A stretch of 64,000 bases of DNA from Ctenosaura bakeri. Lineage: Eukaryota; Chordata; Lepidosauria; Squamata; Iguanidae. How positions within the stretch are numbered: position 1 is the stretch's first letter; each line of letters starts with the position of its first letter. The notes beneath the pieces are model-generated. The model saw nothing but the letters and a program-made list of their open reading frames with translations. It ran no database searches and had not been told where the DNA came from. The stretch covers positions 248,001-312,000 of the forward strand of contig CAOLHI010000482.1 of assembly GCA_948474755.1 (NCBI GenBank), in the 5' to 3' direction. The position numbers and the translations under genes were made by a program. This document shows positions 35,020-45,351 of the stretch, piece by piece.

Positions 35020-35088
35020 TTGTTGTTGTTGTGTGCCTTCAAGTCATTTCTGACTTATGGTGACCCTAAGGCAAACTTATCACAGGAC
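35020..35088 (-). mobile_element. Truncated tRNA-type SINE inserted in the PLE
   Basis: 'tgttgttgttgtgtgccttc' and 'cttatggtgaccctaaggca' are the antisense SINE tail. PLE coding sequence stops before it and resumes right after. Confidence 0.85.
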
Positions 35089-35250
35089 TTTGCAGTAAAA
35101 GATTTACAGATTATGCTCTCTGAACAACAAAATTTTAAAGTAATACTAAAAAGAGAAATAGCTGAATTGAATTATATCCACAAATTCCAATTGATTAGCA
35201 GAGGCATGAAAAAAAGACAATGTCCTTATGGCACACACCACATATATTAA

Positions 35251-35675
35251 TACAAGAGTCCTCAATACTGCACATGTAACAGCAGGAATCTTCTCAGACA
35301 GAGTTTTGAATGTTGGGACACTGACTTTTGGTAAGCAGATTTATTTCTTTCACACATCGACACTGACCTATTGTAGAGTTCTAAAAAACCTATGTCACCT
35401 TATGTAGTCCTATGAAAATTTAGGGCAAATGATATGATTTATACATTTCTGGATCCTATATTCTGTCCCACTTGCACAACTGTATAAATACGTTTTATAC
35501 CTGAGGACATATCACTCTTTACTGCATCTGAAGAAGTGAGGTCAAAACTACAAAAACTCATGCTAAAGTAAAAACCAATTAGTCTTAAAGGTGCTGCCAT
35601 GCTCCTTTTTTCCTCCCCCTTCCTTCTTCATTTTTATGCTGCAAGAGACTAACACAGCTACTTCTTTAAAAACTT
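35251..35675 (+). mobile_element. Probable PLE 3' untranslated region
   Basis: Directly downstream of the GIY-YIG remnant. It contains 'actgcatctgaagaagtgag' and 'ccaattagtcttaaaggtgc', then 'aagagactaacacagctact', a series well known from reptile repeats. Its position suggests that it is the 3' part of the same element, which is my inference. Confidence 0.45.
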
Positions 35676-36639
35676 CCCGCAGCAGAGAAACCTCCTCCTT
35701 CTGAATTAGTCTGTTATGTAGTCAGACAGCTCTTGCTGTCACAAACATTCCCTAATATTTAGTTAGACTGTCTTGTAATAGGACTTTTGAGTGTGAAGTC
35801 TACCAATCTGCCCTTTGCCTCAGGCAACAACCGCAACAGGCAGGTTAATTACCCCATTTAGCATTAATAAATAATGTAGATATACCTTCTACAGATACAT
35901 AAGGGTGAGTGATATGTCCTGAAGGGATCGTAAGATGCAAAAGTATAGTCTGTAGTCCTTAGAGTGAAGTCAATTCCTTAGCAAAGCCATTTTAAAAAAA
36001 ACAAAACTGAGAACTTGTTAAGAAGAGACACATGGAACCATAATAATCATGACTGAACTGGCAAGCCATTCAGGTTGACAACTGGAAACTCAAAGAGAGA
36101 GAAAGAAAAACTTCAATAGATAATTTTTATCAGGAAGGCCTTCCTTATCCTGTTAACAGCTGGCCCTCCAAGATGCACACCTGCAGCATCCTGGGAAATC
36201 AGGCAGTGGACAGGGGGGCTGCTGTATTTATTTCTGAGGCAAGAAACAACTACAGTTAAAAAATGAGAATTGCAGGAAATGCTTGATAGATTCAACAGCA
36301 GCCTTAATTACAGACAACACAGAGTTTGCCTATTTGGAACTTTTTTTTTTTCTGAGAGGGAGAGGGAGAAAGTGCACAAACACTTCTTTTATTAAGTGAT
36401 CATTCACACTACAGTACTTGAATATACATTTTAAAGTAAGATCAATCAATCACTTTATGCAAAAGCCCCTAGAACTAAAAAGTTTGTTTACTAAATGTCT
36501 AGGTTCTAGGAGCAACACTCTCAAAGATATCAAAATAAAAAGTAGGTGGTCAATAACATCTTGTTGTTGTGCTTTTAAAGGAAGCTGGGATGTCCCAAGA
36601 AGTCAAAGATGAAGGGCGGGATGTCCTGTCATCTATTTC
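35676..36639. other. Repeat-poor stretch
   Basis: A T run near 36340 and AT-rich sequence. No gene or clear repeat. Confidence 0.4.
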
Positions 36640-37020
36640 TCAGTGGAGGCTGGTAGCTCCCATGTCAGTGGGAAAGTGAATCTGCTCTGGATTTTAGTCT
36701 GAACTTTCAAGGAGTCAAGTCAAGTTTGGGGAATCTCTTTCCACTGATCTGGCTGGAGGGAATTCTTATTTCTGTGTGTCTATATGTGGGGGGAAAAGAG
36801 AGAGGGCAAAATAGAGGGGGTACATGCTAGCACTCTACAGTGGCATAAGGTGGCTTCCATGTCAACAGGTCTTGAATCTGGCCTAAGCTTCAGTCAAAAC
36901 TGTAAGCAGCTATCCAAAATGCTGAACCCAATCCTCAGGTCAGCCTCAGGATCATGGAAAACACCTTAAACCCAGAGTGAATTCATCATCCCATTGAAAT
37001 GGGAGTCATCAGCCCTTAGG
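36640..37020. mobile_element. Fold-back element, family B copy 3, long form
   Basis: Left arm 'gtagctcccatgtcagtggg', 'ctgctctggattttagtctg'; right arm inverted 'atcccattgaaatgggagtc'. Between them 'agctatccaaaatgctgaac' repeats the inner motif. About 380 bp, longer than other copies, so it may be two fused or nested copies. Confidence 0.5.
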
Positions 37021-37156
37021 TCCTCCCGCTTTGAGCAATGTCCTACTTTTGTCTTACTAGCCCCATCTGCAACCAACAAAGTGTCAGGCTGTGGCTAAAG
37101 TGGGTAGATTCATACCCTTTCTTTAAGCACAAAATCTTCATGTTTTTCTATATTCT
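37021..37156. other. Short unique stretch
   Basis: Nothing recognised. Confidence 0.4.
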
Positions 37157-37200
37157 ATCTGTCTGTCTGTCTGTCTGTCTGTCTACCTACCTATCTGTAT
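37157..37200. repeat. (CTGT)n microsatellite
   Basis: Six or more CTGT units followed by CTAC/CTAT variants. Confidence 0.9.
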
Positions 37201-38397
37201 GTCCAGCAATGCCAATGATTTTTTTACACTGATAAGGCCACAGAATCAAGGAAGACATTTTACAGTCAATGCCATCCTAACTCCTGCCTCTAAAATATCG
37301 GCCATCATCAACCTCACACCTCTATATTCCATGTGAATTGCATTTCCTGTTTTGCTATTATCAAAGCATATTTGGTCATATCAACAGGACTTCATAAATT
37401 CTTTCTGTTGACATGATTGTGACAGGTGATTCTACTTCTAAAATGCCTTGGTTTAATATTTATGTACTATGGTCCTCTTTTGAACAGTTGAAACTTGTTT
37501 CTTGTACTACTGAAACAATGCTGTGCTTTAGATGCTTGGATAAAGTGTGAGAGAAATATTTAAACCACATGAAGTGTTGACTTCACATTCTTCTCTGTGC
37601 CTAACCCACACAGTGTACATGATTTGATTAATAGCTAAATAGGCAAAGCCCCAGGTTGAAAAACAGACTCAGAAGCTTCTCTCCGGAAGCTCTGCATCAG
37701 CCTCTGATGTGTGTTTGTCAGTATGGTGACCGTTACAGATTCAGATCCCCAGCAGAGTTTTTTAAAAAAATCATTCCAGATTTTTTGGATCTTTCTCCCT
37801 GACAGCCATTATCACTGCTGTAGTGTGTGGGTAAAATGCTAATCTGTTTAATTGAAAGACACAGAAGCACAAAACCGAATATTGCAAGAGCAATGTTTTT
37901 GTTTCCAGGGTTTAAACTCTCTGTCTCTTTCTCTCTCTCTTTCACACACACACACTTCTTCATTAAAATCTTTCAGTTATAGCTACACATAAGTACAATA
38001 TTTTCATAAAAAGGACACCACAAAGAATTTGCACCCTAATGAAGAGGAAAAATTCTAGTAAACAATGGAAACCAAATGTGAACTACTTTTTTTTAAAAAA
38101 TCCTCTTTTGAAGAGAGGGGAAAAAAAATCATGTTTTAATTGCACACTTAGCACTTTTTAAAAGCTTTTCAGTGTATTGAACAGGCATGAAGCAGTAGCA
38201 ATAACAGGGCATATAAAATTCCCTTTATCCAGGACAGTTGTAGCTATTTTAATCTGTTTTCCTTGCCTGTTGCTCTGAATATAAAATATTTCCACAAAAG
38301 AAGACTATTAGGACCTTGAGTATTCTTGTGGATTAATTTCCCATGTCCTTTGTTCATAGCCTCTGCAGCTGAGAAAGTAACTATAGGGAAAGGTAAG
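37201..38397. other. Repeat-poor stretch
   Basis: A short CTCTCT/CACACA run lies near 37920-37955. No gene recognised. Confidence 0.4.
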
Positions 38398-38605
38398 ACC
38401 TCTTATCCTGTGATTATGGCACCATGATTCCATTTTAAATGCTATGGCAACATCTGGTTTAATCTTGGGGTTTGTAGCTTGGTGAGGCACTAAAGCTCTC
38501 TGGATGAGGATTCCAAACCCTCCCTAAACTGCAAATCCTAGAATTCCATAGGATGTTGGCATGGCAGTTAAAGTAGAATGATAGCATTGGCAGTGTGAAA
38601 GGAGA
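38398..38605. mobile_element. Degenerate family A fold-back element
   Basis: 'attatggcaccatgattcca', 'cttggggtttgtagcttgg', and on the right 'gaattccataggatgttggc' with 'cagttaaagtagaatgat'. Ends are decayed. Confidence 0.5.
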
Positions 38606-39486
38606 GAGATAGTCTAGCTAAGGCATGTAGAGACATAGTCCAGCTAAGAATGAGGAGGCCCATGCAAATTGCTTCTCAGATCTCCAGAGGGACAGAGAAC
38701 CTTTGCTCAACATCTGCCCTACCATTAGAGTGAGTGAGGCACCTGCCTTGTACGGTGGATTCTTTTTTTAAAAGAATGTTATTACTACAAGGGATTGGGA
38801 GAGGTGCTTATTGGAATGAATTTATATATCACTTCATCTCTAAGTGGTGCCAAAAATAACTGTCATTTGTAACATGCAGCTTGATTTGGATGGGAAGGTG
38901 AAGGCATCATTTGCTGCAAAATATCTTGGGCTTGGGCTTTTGGTTTCTGAGATGAATCTGTTTGCTAATCTGATCCAAGAAGCTGAGTTGTTTCACTCCC
39001 TCTGTAGTTTCATCATGACATTAATTAAAGTCAGAAGCCAATGAATTAATTATCCTCAATATGTTCTACATATGTCTACATAATAACAAGTTTAAAGAAG
39101 TCAAGGCTATGAATTCTTGAGTATAAGGGGCCTATTTTTTGGAGCTCCAAAGTGCTCATACTTGGTAGCCACTGGCCAGGTCCATAAGCTTTCAAGCCCG
39201 TGCCAGTTTCTTCTCTGGGTGCATGAAAAATAGGGGCAGTGAATCAGTATCACTGATGATGTGAACTAACCGATACCCATACCATGCCCATACCAACCGG
39301 TACCAAACTAGACGCCAGAGATGACACCAAGCTAAATCTAGGTGATGTTTCAATACGTATTTCAGCAAGGTGCATACGCTTAAGTGAAAAGAAGAGCAGA
39401 GTGTTAACAAAAATCTCTTTCTACCTTCACTTCTACAACTGGGAAAATACTGCTAAAGGAGGAAAAATGTTAAGAACTCCCAGTTT
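38606..39486. other. Repeat-poor block, possible conserved non-coding DNA at 38840-39065
   Basis: 38840-39065 has no repeat signature and includes 'catgacattaattaaagtca' and 'caatgaattaattatcctc', clustered TAATTA-type homeodomain cores. 39270-39310 has a short imperfect 'cgatacccataccatgccc' duplication. Confidence 0.3.
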
Positions 39487-39532
39487 CTTCATCCATCCAT
39501 GCATTCATCCATTCATCCATCCATGCATTTAA
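39487..39532. repeat. (CATC)n microsatellite
   Basis: CATC and CATT units in a row at the 3' tail side of an antisense LINE end. Confidence 0.85.
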
Positions 39533-39970
39533 TATCCTACTTTTCTCCTGGTATGGGACCCAAAGAGGCTTAAAACAAGGCTAAATCAAGAATAAAGCTG
39601 TAAAAGCTATAAAGCTGTAAAAAAAGTGTTAAAAGTATTACAACAAGTTATCATATTGAAATGCCATTAATTTTGATATGTATAAAATTTGAAAACATGA
39701 GAATAAAGATAAAAATACAGCAGACTTTCTCCTCCCCATAAAAAGTCTTTCTACAACTGATTCATGATCTTTAAAGTAAAAAGGGCTTTACGAATGGATA
39801 GCAGAGGGCTGGGGGACTTGTCTAGCCTTCTGGAAAAGGGAATTCCATGGCCTAGGAACAGCCACGGAGAACGCCATCTCCCATGTCCTCACCAGATGGG
39901 CCTGTGATGGTGGTAGAACTGATCTCCCCCAGAGATCTTAGATAGGTCTGTACAGCTGTTCTGAACTATA
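39533..39970 (-). mobile_element. L2-clade LINE 3' end, diverged
   Basis: 'tcctacttttctcctggtat', 'gggacccaaagaggcttaaa', 'ggaattccatggcctaggaa', 'cagccacggagaacgccatc' and 'tcctcaccagatgggcctgt' follow the antisense L2 3' region in order, matching the layout of 45210-45660. The frame is not preserved. Confidence 0.6.
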
Positions 39971-40819
39971 AACTACCGGTATATGTTCTTTTATGTATTT
40001 TAGTAAAATTCTAAGCTATTCTTTAGTGATGAAAGAAGTAGAATAAAATGGTTTTGTAAGTACATCCAGTATGTTCAAGATAAACAGGAATGAGAGGCAG
40101 AAATGAGGAAGTACGCTGGAGCATTTCCCATCATTATCATCTCTAGAGAATGGTTGCTTTCTGTTAATATTGAACTAGTATCTGCTGAATATTGGAGCTG
40201 TTTTTCCAAGGAGCCCACTGAAGGGCTGTCATGTCATCCAAATTTACTTATGCTTCCTGATGCTTCTGGAACTGCCTTACAGTATCTCAAATCCCTACTT
40301 CATGAACTCAAAAGTTCAGTCTAAATTGTCTCTGTGTCTTCTATGACAGAAATCTTCTAAACTCTATACTAATACATATTAATAAACATTGTACTGGCAA
40401 ACAGAAGTAACTGAAAGCTAATATTTGACTTTTTCTCCACAGAAGCTTCAGCATATTGAAGTTAATTTTCTTGTCTTTTTTTAAAAATCATTTTCCAGTT
40501 GAAATTAACATTCTGTTTTCAAAAAGCAATTTTTATTTTCAGTTAGATTTGATGGATTTTTTTTTAAAAAATGCACACTTAATCCCCAGCCCCATTCTTT
40601 AGATGTTTCTTTTCTGTCTTCATGAAGAGTGAGGACATGAAAAGGAAGAGAACCTTCCTTCTTTTACTCATAGGTCTTCTGTGTAAGAAGCTGAATATGT
40701 ATTTCAGAAAACTGGTCTACTTGCATCCAAGATGCCACTGGTGAAGTTGCCCTTCTTCATGTCCCTTTTTGACCTTTTAGTGATATAGGGACATATTGCC
40801 AAAATATCACCCAAATTCA
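39971..40819. other. AT-rich stretch, nothing recognised
   Basis: No repeat or gene signature; poly-T/poly-A segments near 40560. Confidence 0.4.
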
Positions 40820-40919
40820 GGCCACTTCCACACTACACTGATCAACTGCAAACCCCTGGATTCCATAGGATGTTGAAAGTGGTATAACAGCACTATAACA
40901 ATGTAGAGCAGAAATGATC
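40820..40919. mobile_element. Short family A fold-back element with TCA duplication
   Basis: GGCCACTTCCACACTACACT to GTAGAGCAGAAATGATC, 100 bp, flanked by TCA on both sides (40817-40819 and 40920-40922). Much of the left arm is deleted. Confidence 0.75.
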
Positions 40920-40972
40920 TCAGTCTAACAGGATTGCATATGGAGGAGAGGAGAATTTCAGCTGAGAATCAG

Positions 40973-41183
40973 GGTCCTTTCGCATTACAGAATTACAGCA
41001 CTATGATCCCTTTTAACTGTCATGGCAACATCCTATGGCATTCTGGGGTTTTCAGTTTAGGGAGGGACATTTACAATTCTCTGCCAGAGAGCACAGTGTC
41101 TCATCACACTACAAATACCAGGGTTTCATGAAATGTTACCATATTGGAATCACAGCACTATGATTGTATAGTCTGAAAGGGCC
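40973..41183. mobile_element. Family A fold-back element
   Basis: GGTCCTTTCGCATTACAG to 'gtatagtctgaaagggcc', with the inner 'gcattctggggttttcagtt' and 'actacaaataccagggtttc' mirrored. Flanking triplets CAG and CTA do not match. Confidence 0.7.
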
Positions 41184-41216
41184 CTAGGCTTCTTCTGCTC
41201 TTTTTTTTTTAAGTCA

Positions 41217-41243
41217 AAACAACAACAACAACAACAACAACAA
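41217..41243. repeat. (CAA)n microsatellite
   Basis: Eight CAA units. Confidence 0.9.
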
Positions 41244-41859
41244 TATTTAGAAAATGGATAATTTGCAATATATAGACAGAATTAAGAACAACATTCTAAC
41301 AGATTGTATGTTTTTGATATAGTATTGGAAAGAGTGGGAGCATCTCGGGTGAGGATATGATTTCCTTTAAAAAAAATAATAAATCCAAGATTTATTTTAA
41401 AACTTTTAACATAACACAGTTGTTTTTAAAGAACTTAGCACGTACAAAAGTCAAAGAAGAACTTCTAATACACTACTGGAAGATAAACTGAAACACCACT
41501 TTTCCGGTTTTGCCAGATAACATTGGAAAGATATGTGTTATAGCACCATGCCAAACTATTATGGAGTTTGTAGAAATGTCGCCTTCTTAAGAAGTGAAGT
41601 TTAATTAGCTAAAAAGGAAGTGTACAAAGGGGTGATAACTGAGAGTTGGTCACTGTGTCTCTCTGATGAGATTATACTTTGTACCTCTGAACTTTATTAT
41701 CCAAACAAAAAAACCCATGGCGTGACTTGGAGTCTCCAACAATCATGGATTCATGTCTTTTTAAAAACTTGTGAAATCTGTCAGGAGGCCCTCAGCCCTT
41801 AATTGAACAAGCACTAGACAACCGGATATGCTGTATGAGCAAAAATATTAGCATTTAAA
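41244..41859. other. AT-rich stretch, nothing recognised
   Basis: Nothing recognised between microsatellites. Confidence 0.4.
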
Positions 41860-41893
41860 AAGGAAGGAAGGAAGGAAAGAAAGAAAGAAAGAG
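41860..41893. repeat. (GGAA)n/(GAAA)n microsatellite
   Basis: GGAA units pass into GAAA units. Confidence 0.9.
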
Positions 41894-42447
41894 ACAAAAT
41901 AAAAAATCTAGACATTTGGACAGCTGATCCAAACTCTGGGACAGCTTTTCCACACACTCTTAAGTATTTGGAAAATATCCTGCATACTTTTGCTAAGGCC
42001 TTTTCTTTCATTTTAAACTTAGAAGACTCATAATACTTGTTGCCTAATTCTTCTAAAAGAAGAGATGGCATGGAGGCTGGTTACATCCAGAGATACATAT
42101 ATCTGTACAAACAAACAGAAGAACCTGATGACTGTCTAGCCAACTTTCACTGTATTAACAACCAACAGGAGTACCAGCCCTATAAAGTTTTAAACCTCTC
42201 TTAGTCCTTAGCCTCATCATAGTGCTCTGTTTTCCTAGTTTTCTTCCTTCTAATTTTTTTCTTTCCCAATAGTCTCTCTTTCCTCTGCCATGAGCATTCA
42301 ACCTTTCTTTGTGCCCACTCTGTTCCCCATCCCCATATAAGGAAGGACCTTCATCATCTCTATTTTTCTGCTATATTTCTCTAAATTCCTTAGAAAGCTT
42401 GGGGCTCTACAAAGGCAAGCAGCACACAGACCAGCTCTGTGAAGAAA
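41894..42447. other. Unique stretch, nothing recognised
   Basis: No feature seen. Confidence 0.4.
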
Positions 42448-42794
42448 TGAGTAGGGAAGGGCCAACCGAACCCTCAGATCCTCAAATCCTGGGTAAGGAT
42501 TCGAGGTTCCCGAATCCAAATCCCTGTGCCAAAATAGGCAAACCAAATCTTTTGAATCCGCCAACTAAACAGATTGTTGGAGACTGGGATGCCTGAAAGC
42601 CAGGGAGACCATACATACAAGGGAAGATAGTAAGTAGGTGAGGTTTTCCCTGGAGTAATAATGGCCTTTGCTAACAATTTCACAAATTACATCTGGGCTT
42701 GTATTCTAAGATATTTAAATTGAACATTTCATATTTAAGTTCAGTACTTGACTGGAAGCTACAGGCTTGAGATTTCAAGGACAGCTGAAACATT

Positions 42795-42945
42795 CCTTTG
42801 CATAGCTCCCTTGCAAACCTCTTTCAGACACAATTCTGGGGTTTGGAGTTTTACAAGGCGTCACAGCCTTTTCTGCCAAAATGTACTGGTGCATCATCAA
42901 ACTACAAACCCCAGGTTGCCAGAAGGAGCTATGCAAAGAAAAGCC
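42795..42945. mobile_element. Small palindrome nested in family E
   Basis: 'ctttgcatagctccc' on the left mirrors 'ggagctatgcaaag' on the right, with 'ctggggtttggagttttaca' and 'aaactacaaaccccagg' as inner arms. Confidence 0.6.
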
Positions 42946-42980
42946 AGTTTGATCTGGATTATCCCTCTACTGTAGTATGT

Positions 42981-43035
42981 GGCCCTGTTTACACAGGCAG
43001 GAAACCCACATTTTCCTACCTGTGTAGAAAGGGCC
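42981..43035. mobile_element. 55-bp GGCCC...GGGCC mini-element
   Basis: GGCCCTGTTTACACAGGCAG mirrors CCTGTGTAGAAAGGGCC. It looks like little more than two terminal inverted repeats of the family C type. Flanking triplets TGT and TTC differ. Confidence 0.55.
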
Positions 43036-43111
43036 TTCATGTCATTTTCAATCTGGGGAGATCCTGAGGCAAAACTAGGACAATTGTCTTGGTCAGATTT
43101 CTTCAGAGGGA

Positions 43112-43156
43112 ATAAAAAGGAAGGTAAAATCCAACTTGTAAACCACACAAGATAAG
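43112..43156 (+). repeat. 45-bp exact direct repeat, copy 1
   Basis: A 45-bp block beginning ATAAAAAGGAAGGTAAAATC and ending CACAAGATAAG recurs without mismatch at 44408-44452. Flanks differ on both sides. Confidence 0.9.
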
Positions 43157-43527
43157 GCTGAGAGCGTGTGTCTTGCCCAAGATTATCCTTCTTTCCCTTG
43201 CTTTTTAAACTCTTTTTCAAAAAAGGATTTGAAAGATTCGAGATTTGTGAGATTCATGGATTCCCAGAACCTCCCAGGGATTTGGATCAGGATTCGAATT
43301 TGGAAAATTCTGGATTTGTCCCATCCCTAGAAATGGGTATCAAGGCCTTATTAAAGCTTCATCTCTAGTTCTTAGGGAAGGTTAGGAAGTCTGTTGCCTG
43401 GTAATTAAAAATGGTACTTTAGGCTGCAAATGTATTTTAATGAAATAAAAATTGACAAAAAAACACCTCAAAATAACACAAAGGTATACCCTCTGGGTCC
43501 CCTTAGTGTCCATGACAGCTTTCATGT

Positions 43528-43729
43528 GACCATTTCCACCCTACACGGTTATAGTGCTATAATTCCACTTTCAACATCCTCTGGAGTTCTGGAGTTTGTA
43601 GTTTACTGAGGCCAAAGAGCTCTGTGGCTGAGAATTCTAAGTGCCCCTCCCTAAACTACAAACGCCAGGATTCCATAGGAAGTTAAAAGTGAAATTATAG
43701 CACTATAACAGTGTAGGGTAGAAATGGCT
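43528..43729. mobile_element. Family A fold-back element
   Basis: GACCATTTCCACCCTACACG to GTAGGGTAGAAATGGC, with long mirrored arms around 'ggccaaagagctctgtggct'. No matching flanking triplet. Confidence 0.75.
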
Positions 43730-43749
43730 AAGTTTCACATTCTCAAGAG

Positions 43750-43865
43750 TTAATTTTTAGGTTTGATGTTTTTGGTGCTTTGTTTAAATTGATTTTATTG
43801 TAAACTGCCCTGAGAGCTTTAGATATAGGGAATAATATAAATATTTTAATAAAAATAAATAAATA
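43750..43865 (+). mobile_element. L2-like LINE 3' end
   Basis: 'ttgtaaactgccctgagagc' and 'agggaataatataaatattt' followed by AAAT repeats. Confidence 0.6.
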
Positions 43866-44407
43866 CATATGTGAGGGAAACAGACAGAGGGACAGACAGG
43901 CACAAAGAGAGACAAACTTATATTCTTCTTTCTTATTATAGATGATTGGAAGGAGATGCTATTCTTCACAGAGAGGAACATAGCCCCAGTAACACTGACA
44001 AACAAGGCCACAAATTACATTCAGGCATCTGTGCTGGTCTTAGCGACATACGGAGGTTATTACATCCCACAGAAAGAGAATATTCTCTGCTGTCCTGTGT
44101 GTTTAACAACTGGTTTTGCTTAAGCCACTTCCCTTTCATCTAATACATTAGCACATGTGACTGAATAATATAATATGGGCCCCACAGAGATATCAGAGCC
44201 TGACCAAAACAACTGCCACTGGCTTGGTTGTGGGAATGTCCTTTCTTAGGAAAGATGAGGACTTCCAAGTACAAGTGACAAATGAAACCAGAGAATCTTT
44301 TAAAGCATTTTTTTTTTTAGTGATTCATCTATGGCCTTTTTAAAGATCATGTTATGGGCCTCTTAAGAAAGTACATAAAAGAGAGATAATAAGTACATGT
44401 TCATCCT
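43866..44407. other. Unique stretch, nothing recognised
   Basis: Short GACAGA units near 43880. Nothing else. Confidence 0.4.
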
Positions 44408-44452
44408 ATAAAAAGGAAGGTAAAATCCAACTTGTAAACCACACAAGATAAG
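44408..44452 (+). repeat. 45-bp exact direct repeat, copy 2
   Basis: Identical to 43112-43156, about 1.3 kb away, in the same orientation. Confidence 0.9.
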
Positions 44453-44531
44453 CAGCAAAGAAATTCTAAGCTGCCTTGCTCTCTCTTGCTTCTGAGACAA
44501 CAACTATAGCAAAAAATCTCAAATGAATAAG

Positions 44532-44738
44532 CAGTGGCATAGCTTGGAGTGCATGAAGGAGGGGGGATAGGCATAGGGGCAAGGGCATGGCTATGGTGCA
44601 CGGGGGGGGCAGGGCTATGGCACACAGAGGCAGGCTACAACAAGTGGGAGAGGGCAGATAAGAAGCGGTGGTGCCCCCCCAAAAAATTGCCACCAGGGGC
44701 ACACCACTTCCATCGCCTCCCCCATCCCAACGCCACTG
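44532..44738. mobile_element. hAT-like fold-back element
   Basis: CAGTGGCATAGC at the left and CAACGCCACTG at the right are inverted ends of the CAG-type seen in hAT elements. GC-rich, 207 bp, with arms meeting around 'cccccccaaaaaattgccac'. An exact 8-bp duplication is not seen (TGAATAAG and TGATCTAT). Confidence 0.55.
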
Positions 44739-44799
44739 TGATCTATTTGAGTAAAGATGAGTTCATGTCAAGCAAATGTTCTGGGAAGAGGAGTGGAGT

Positions 44800-44955
44800 A
44801 GTGAATTTATGCTTGGAATTTTAATACAAACATTAAGGAAACTATCCAAGACACTGAACCTTATGCCTAAAATAAGGAGACTGAGAATAGCACCTTTGAA
44901 GTTCCAGCTAAAACCTGCAGTGGGTTCACCACAGTCTTGACATAGGAAGCACCAT
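44800..44955. mobile_element. Fold-back element, family B copy 4
   Basis: 'actatccaagacactgaacc' mirrors 'gaatagcacctttgaagttc', followed by 'cagctaaaacctgcagtggg'. Confidence 0.5.
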
Positions 44956-45160
44956 TGTTATTGCTAGTCAGAAGCCCACAACTAGAAAAAATCTCAGAGT
45001 TTTATATACATCATATACCTCTACTGAAGGGCAGCAATAGAAAAGAACATACTAAGATTAGTGAGATTACTAAACTTTTAATATGCTTATATTAAGAACC
45101 ATAAATTTCTAAGGGAGAACTAGCAGAAAAAGTTATCAATGCTTTTTTTGTATAAGTACC
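44956..45160. other. Unique stretch
   Basis: Nothing recognised. Confidence 0.4.

Positions 45161-45208
<48 letters not shown>
45161..45208. repeat. (TAA)n microsatellite at the L2 tail
   Basis: About sixteen TAA units. On the minus strand this is a (TTA)n tail directly after the LINE 3' end, as expected of an L2-type insertion. Confidence 0.9.
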
Positions 45209-45210
<2 letters not shown>

Positions 45211-45351
45211 TTTATTTATATCCCACCTCTCCCCATGGATTGAGGCAGTACTACAACAATTCATTAAATACATTAAAAGCGTTAAAACATAACCAATCCT
45301 CCCCACCCACCAACCCATCTAAAACCAACCCCCTAAAACACATTAACTACA

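Larger units (their letters stand above)
34640..35250 (+). pseudogene. Penelope-like element GIY-YIG endonuclease remnant, doubly interrupted
   Basis: PLEs are retroelements whose polymerase carries a C-terminal GIY-YIG endonuclease. Pieces in order: a cysteine-containing segment ending FSCQSSHLVYM near 34757-34789; then, after an antisense CR1 scrap (about 34793-34895), NIGQTGQ near 34910, NGHKSDI near 34945 and PVAEHFN near 34990; then, after an antisense SINE fragment (35020-35088), AVKDLQIM near 35093 and ELNYIHKFQLISRGM near 35162. This is the GIY-YIG domain from its start (normally Y-IGQTG) to its C-terminal helices. The usual upstream Y of GIY is lost at the insertion. The reverse transcriptase is absent. 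The frame stays partly open across the inserts by chance. Long dead. Confidence 0.7.
42448..43332. mobile_element. Long fold-back element (family E) with nested sequence
   Basis: The left end 'gagtagggaagggccaacc' is inverted imperfectly at the right end ('ttgtcccatccctag'). Inner arms: 'attcgaggttcccgaatcca' on the left; 'ggatttggatcaggattcga' on the right. Between lie another small palindrome (42795-42945) and a GGCCC...GGGCC mini-element (42981-43035). About 885 bp; no credible transposase. Confidence 0.5.

Noticed and set aside
34643..35053. 136-codon frame as a host gene
   Set aside because: It is the PLE GIY-YIG remnant read through an inserted antisense CR1 fragment; the openness is accidental.
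45161..45208. CRISPR-like or regulatory repeat array
   Set aside because: This is a plain (TAA)n microsatellite at a LINE tail. No array of repeats with unique spacers exists in the window.
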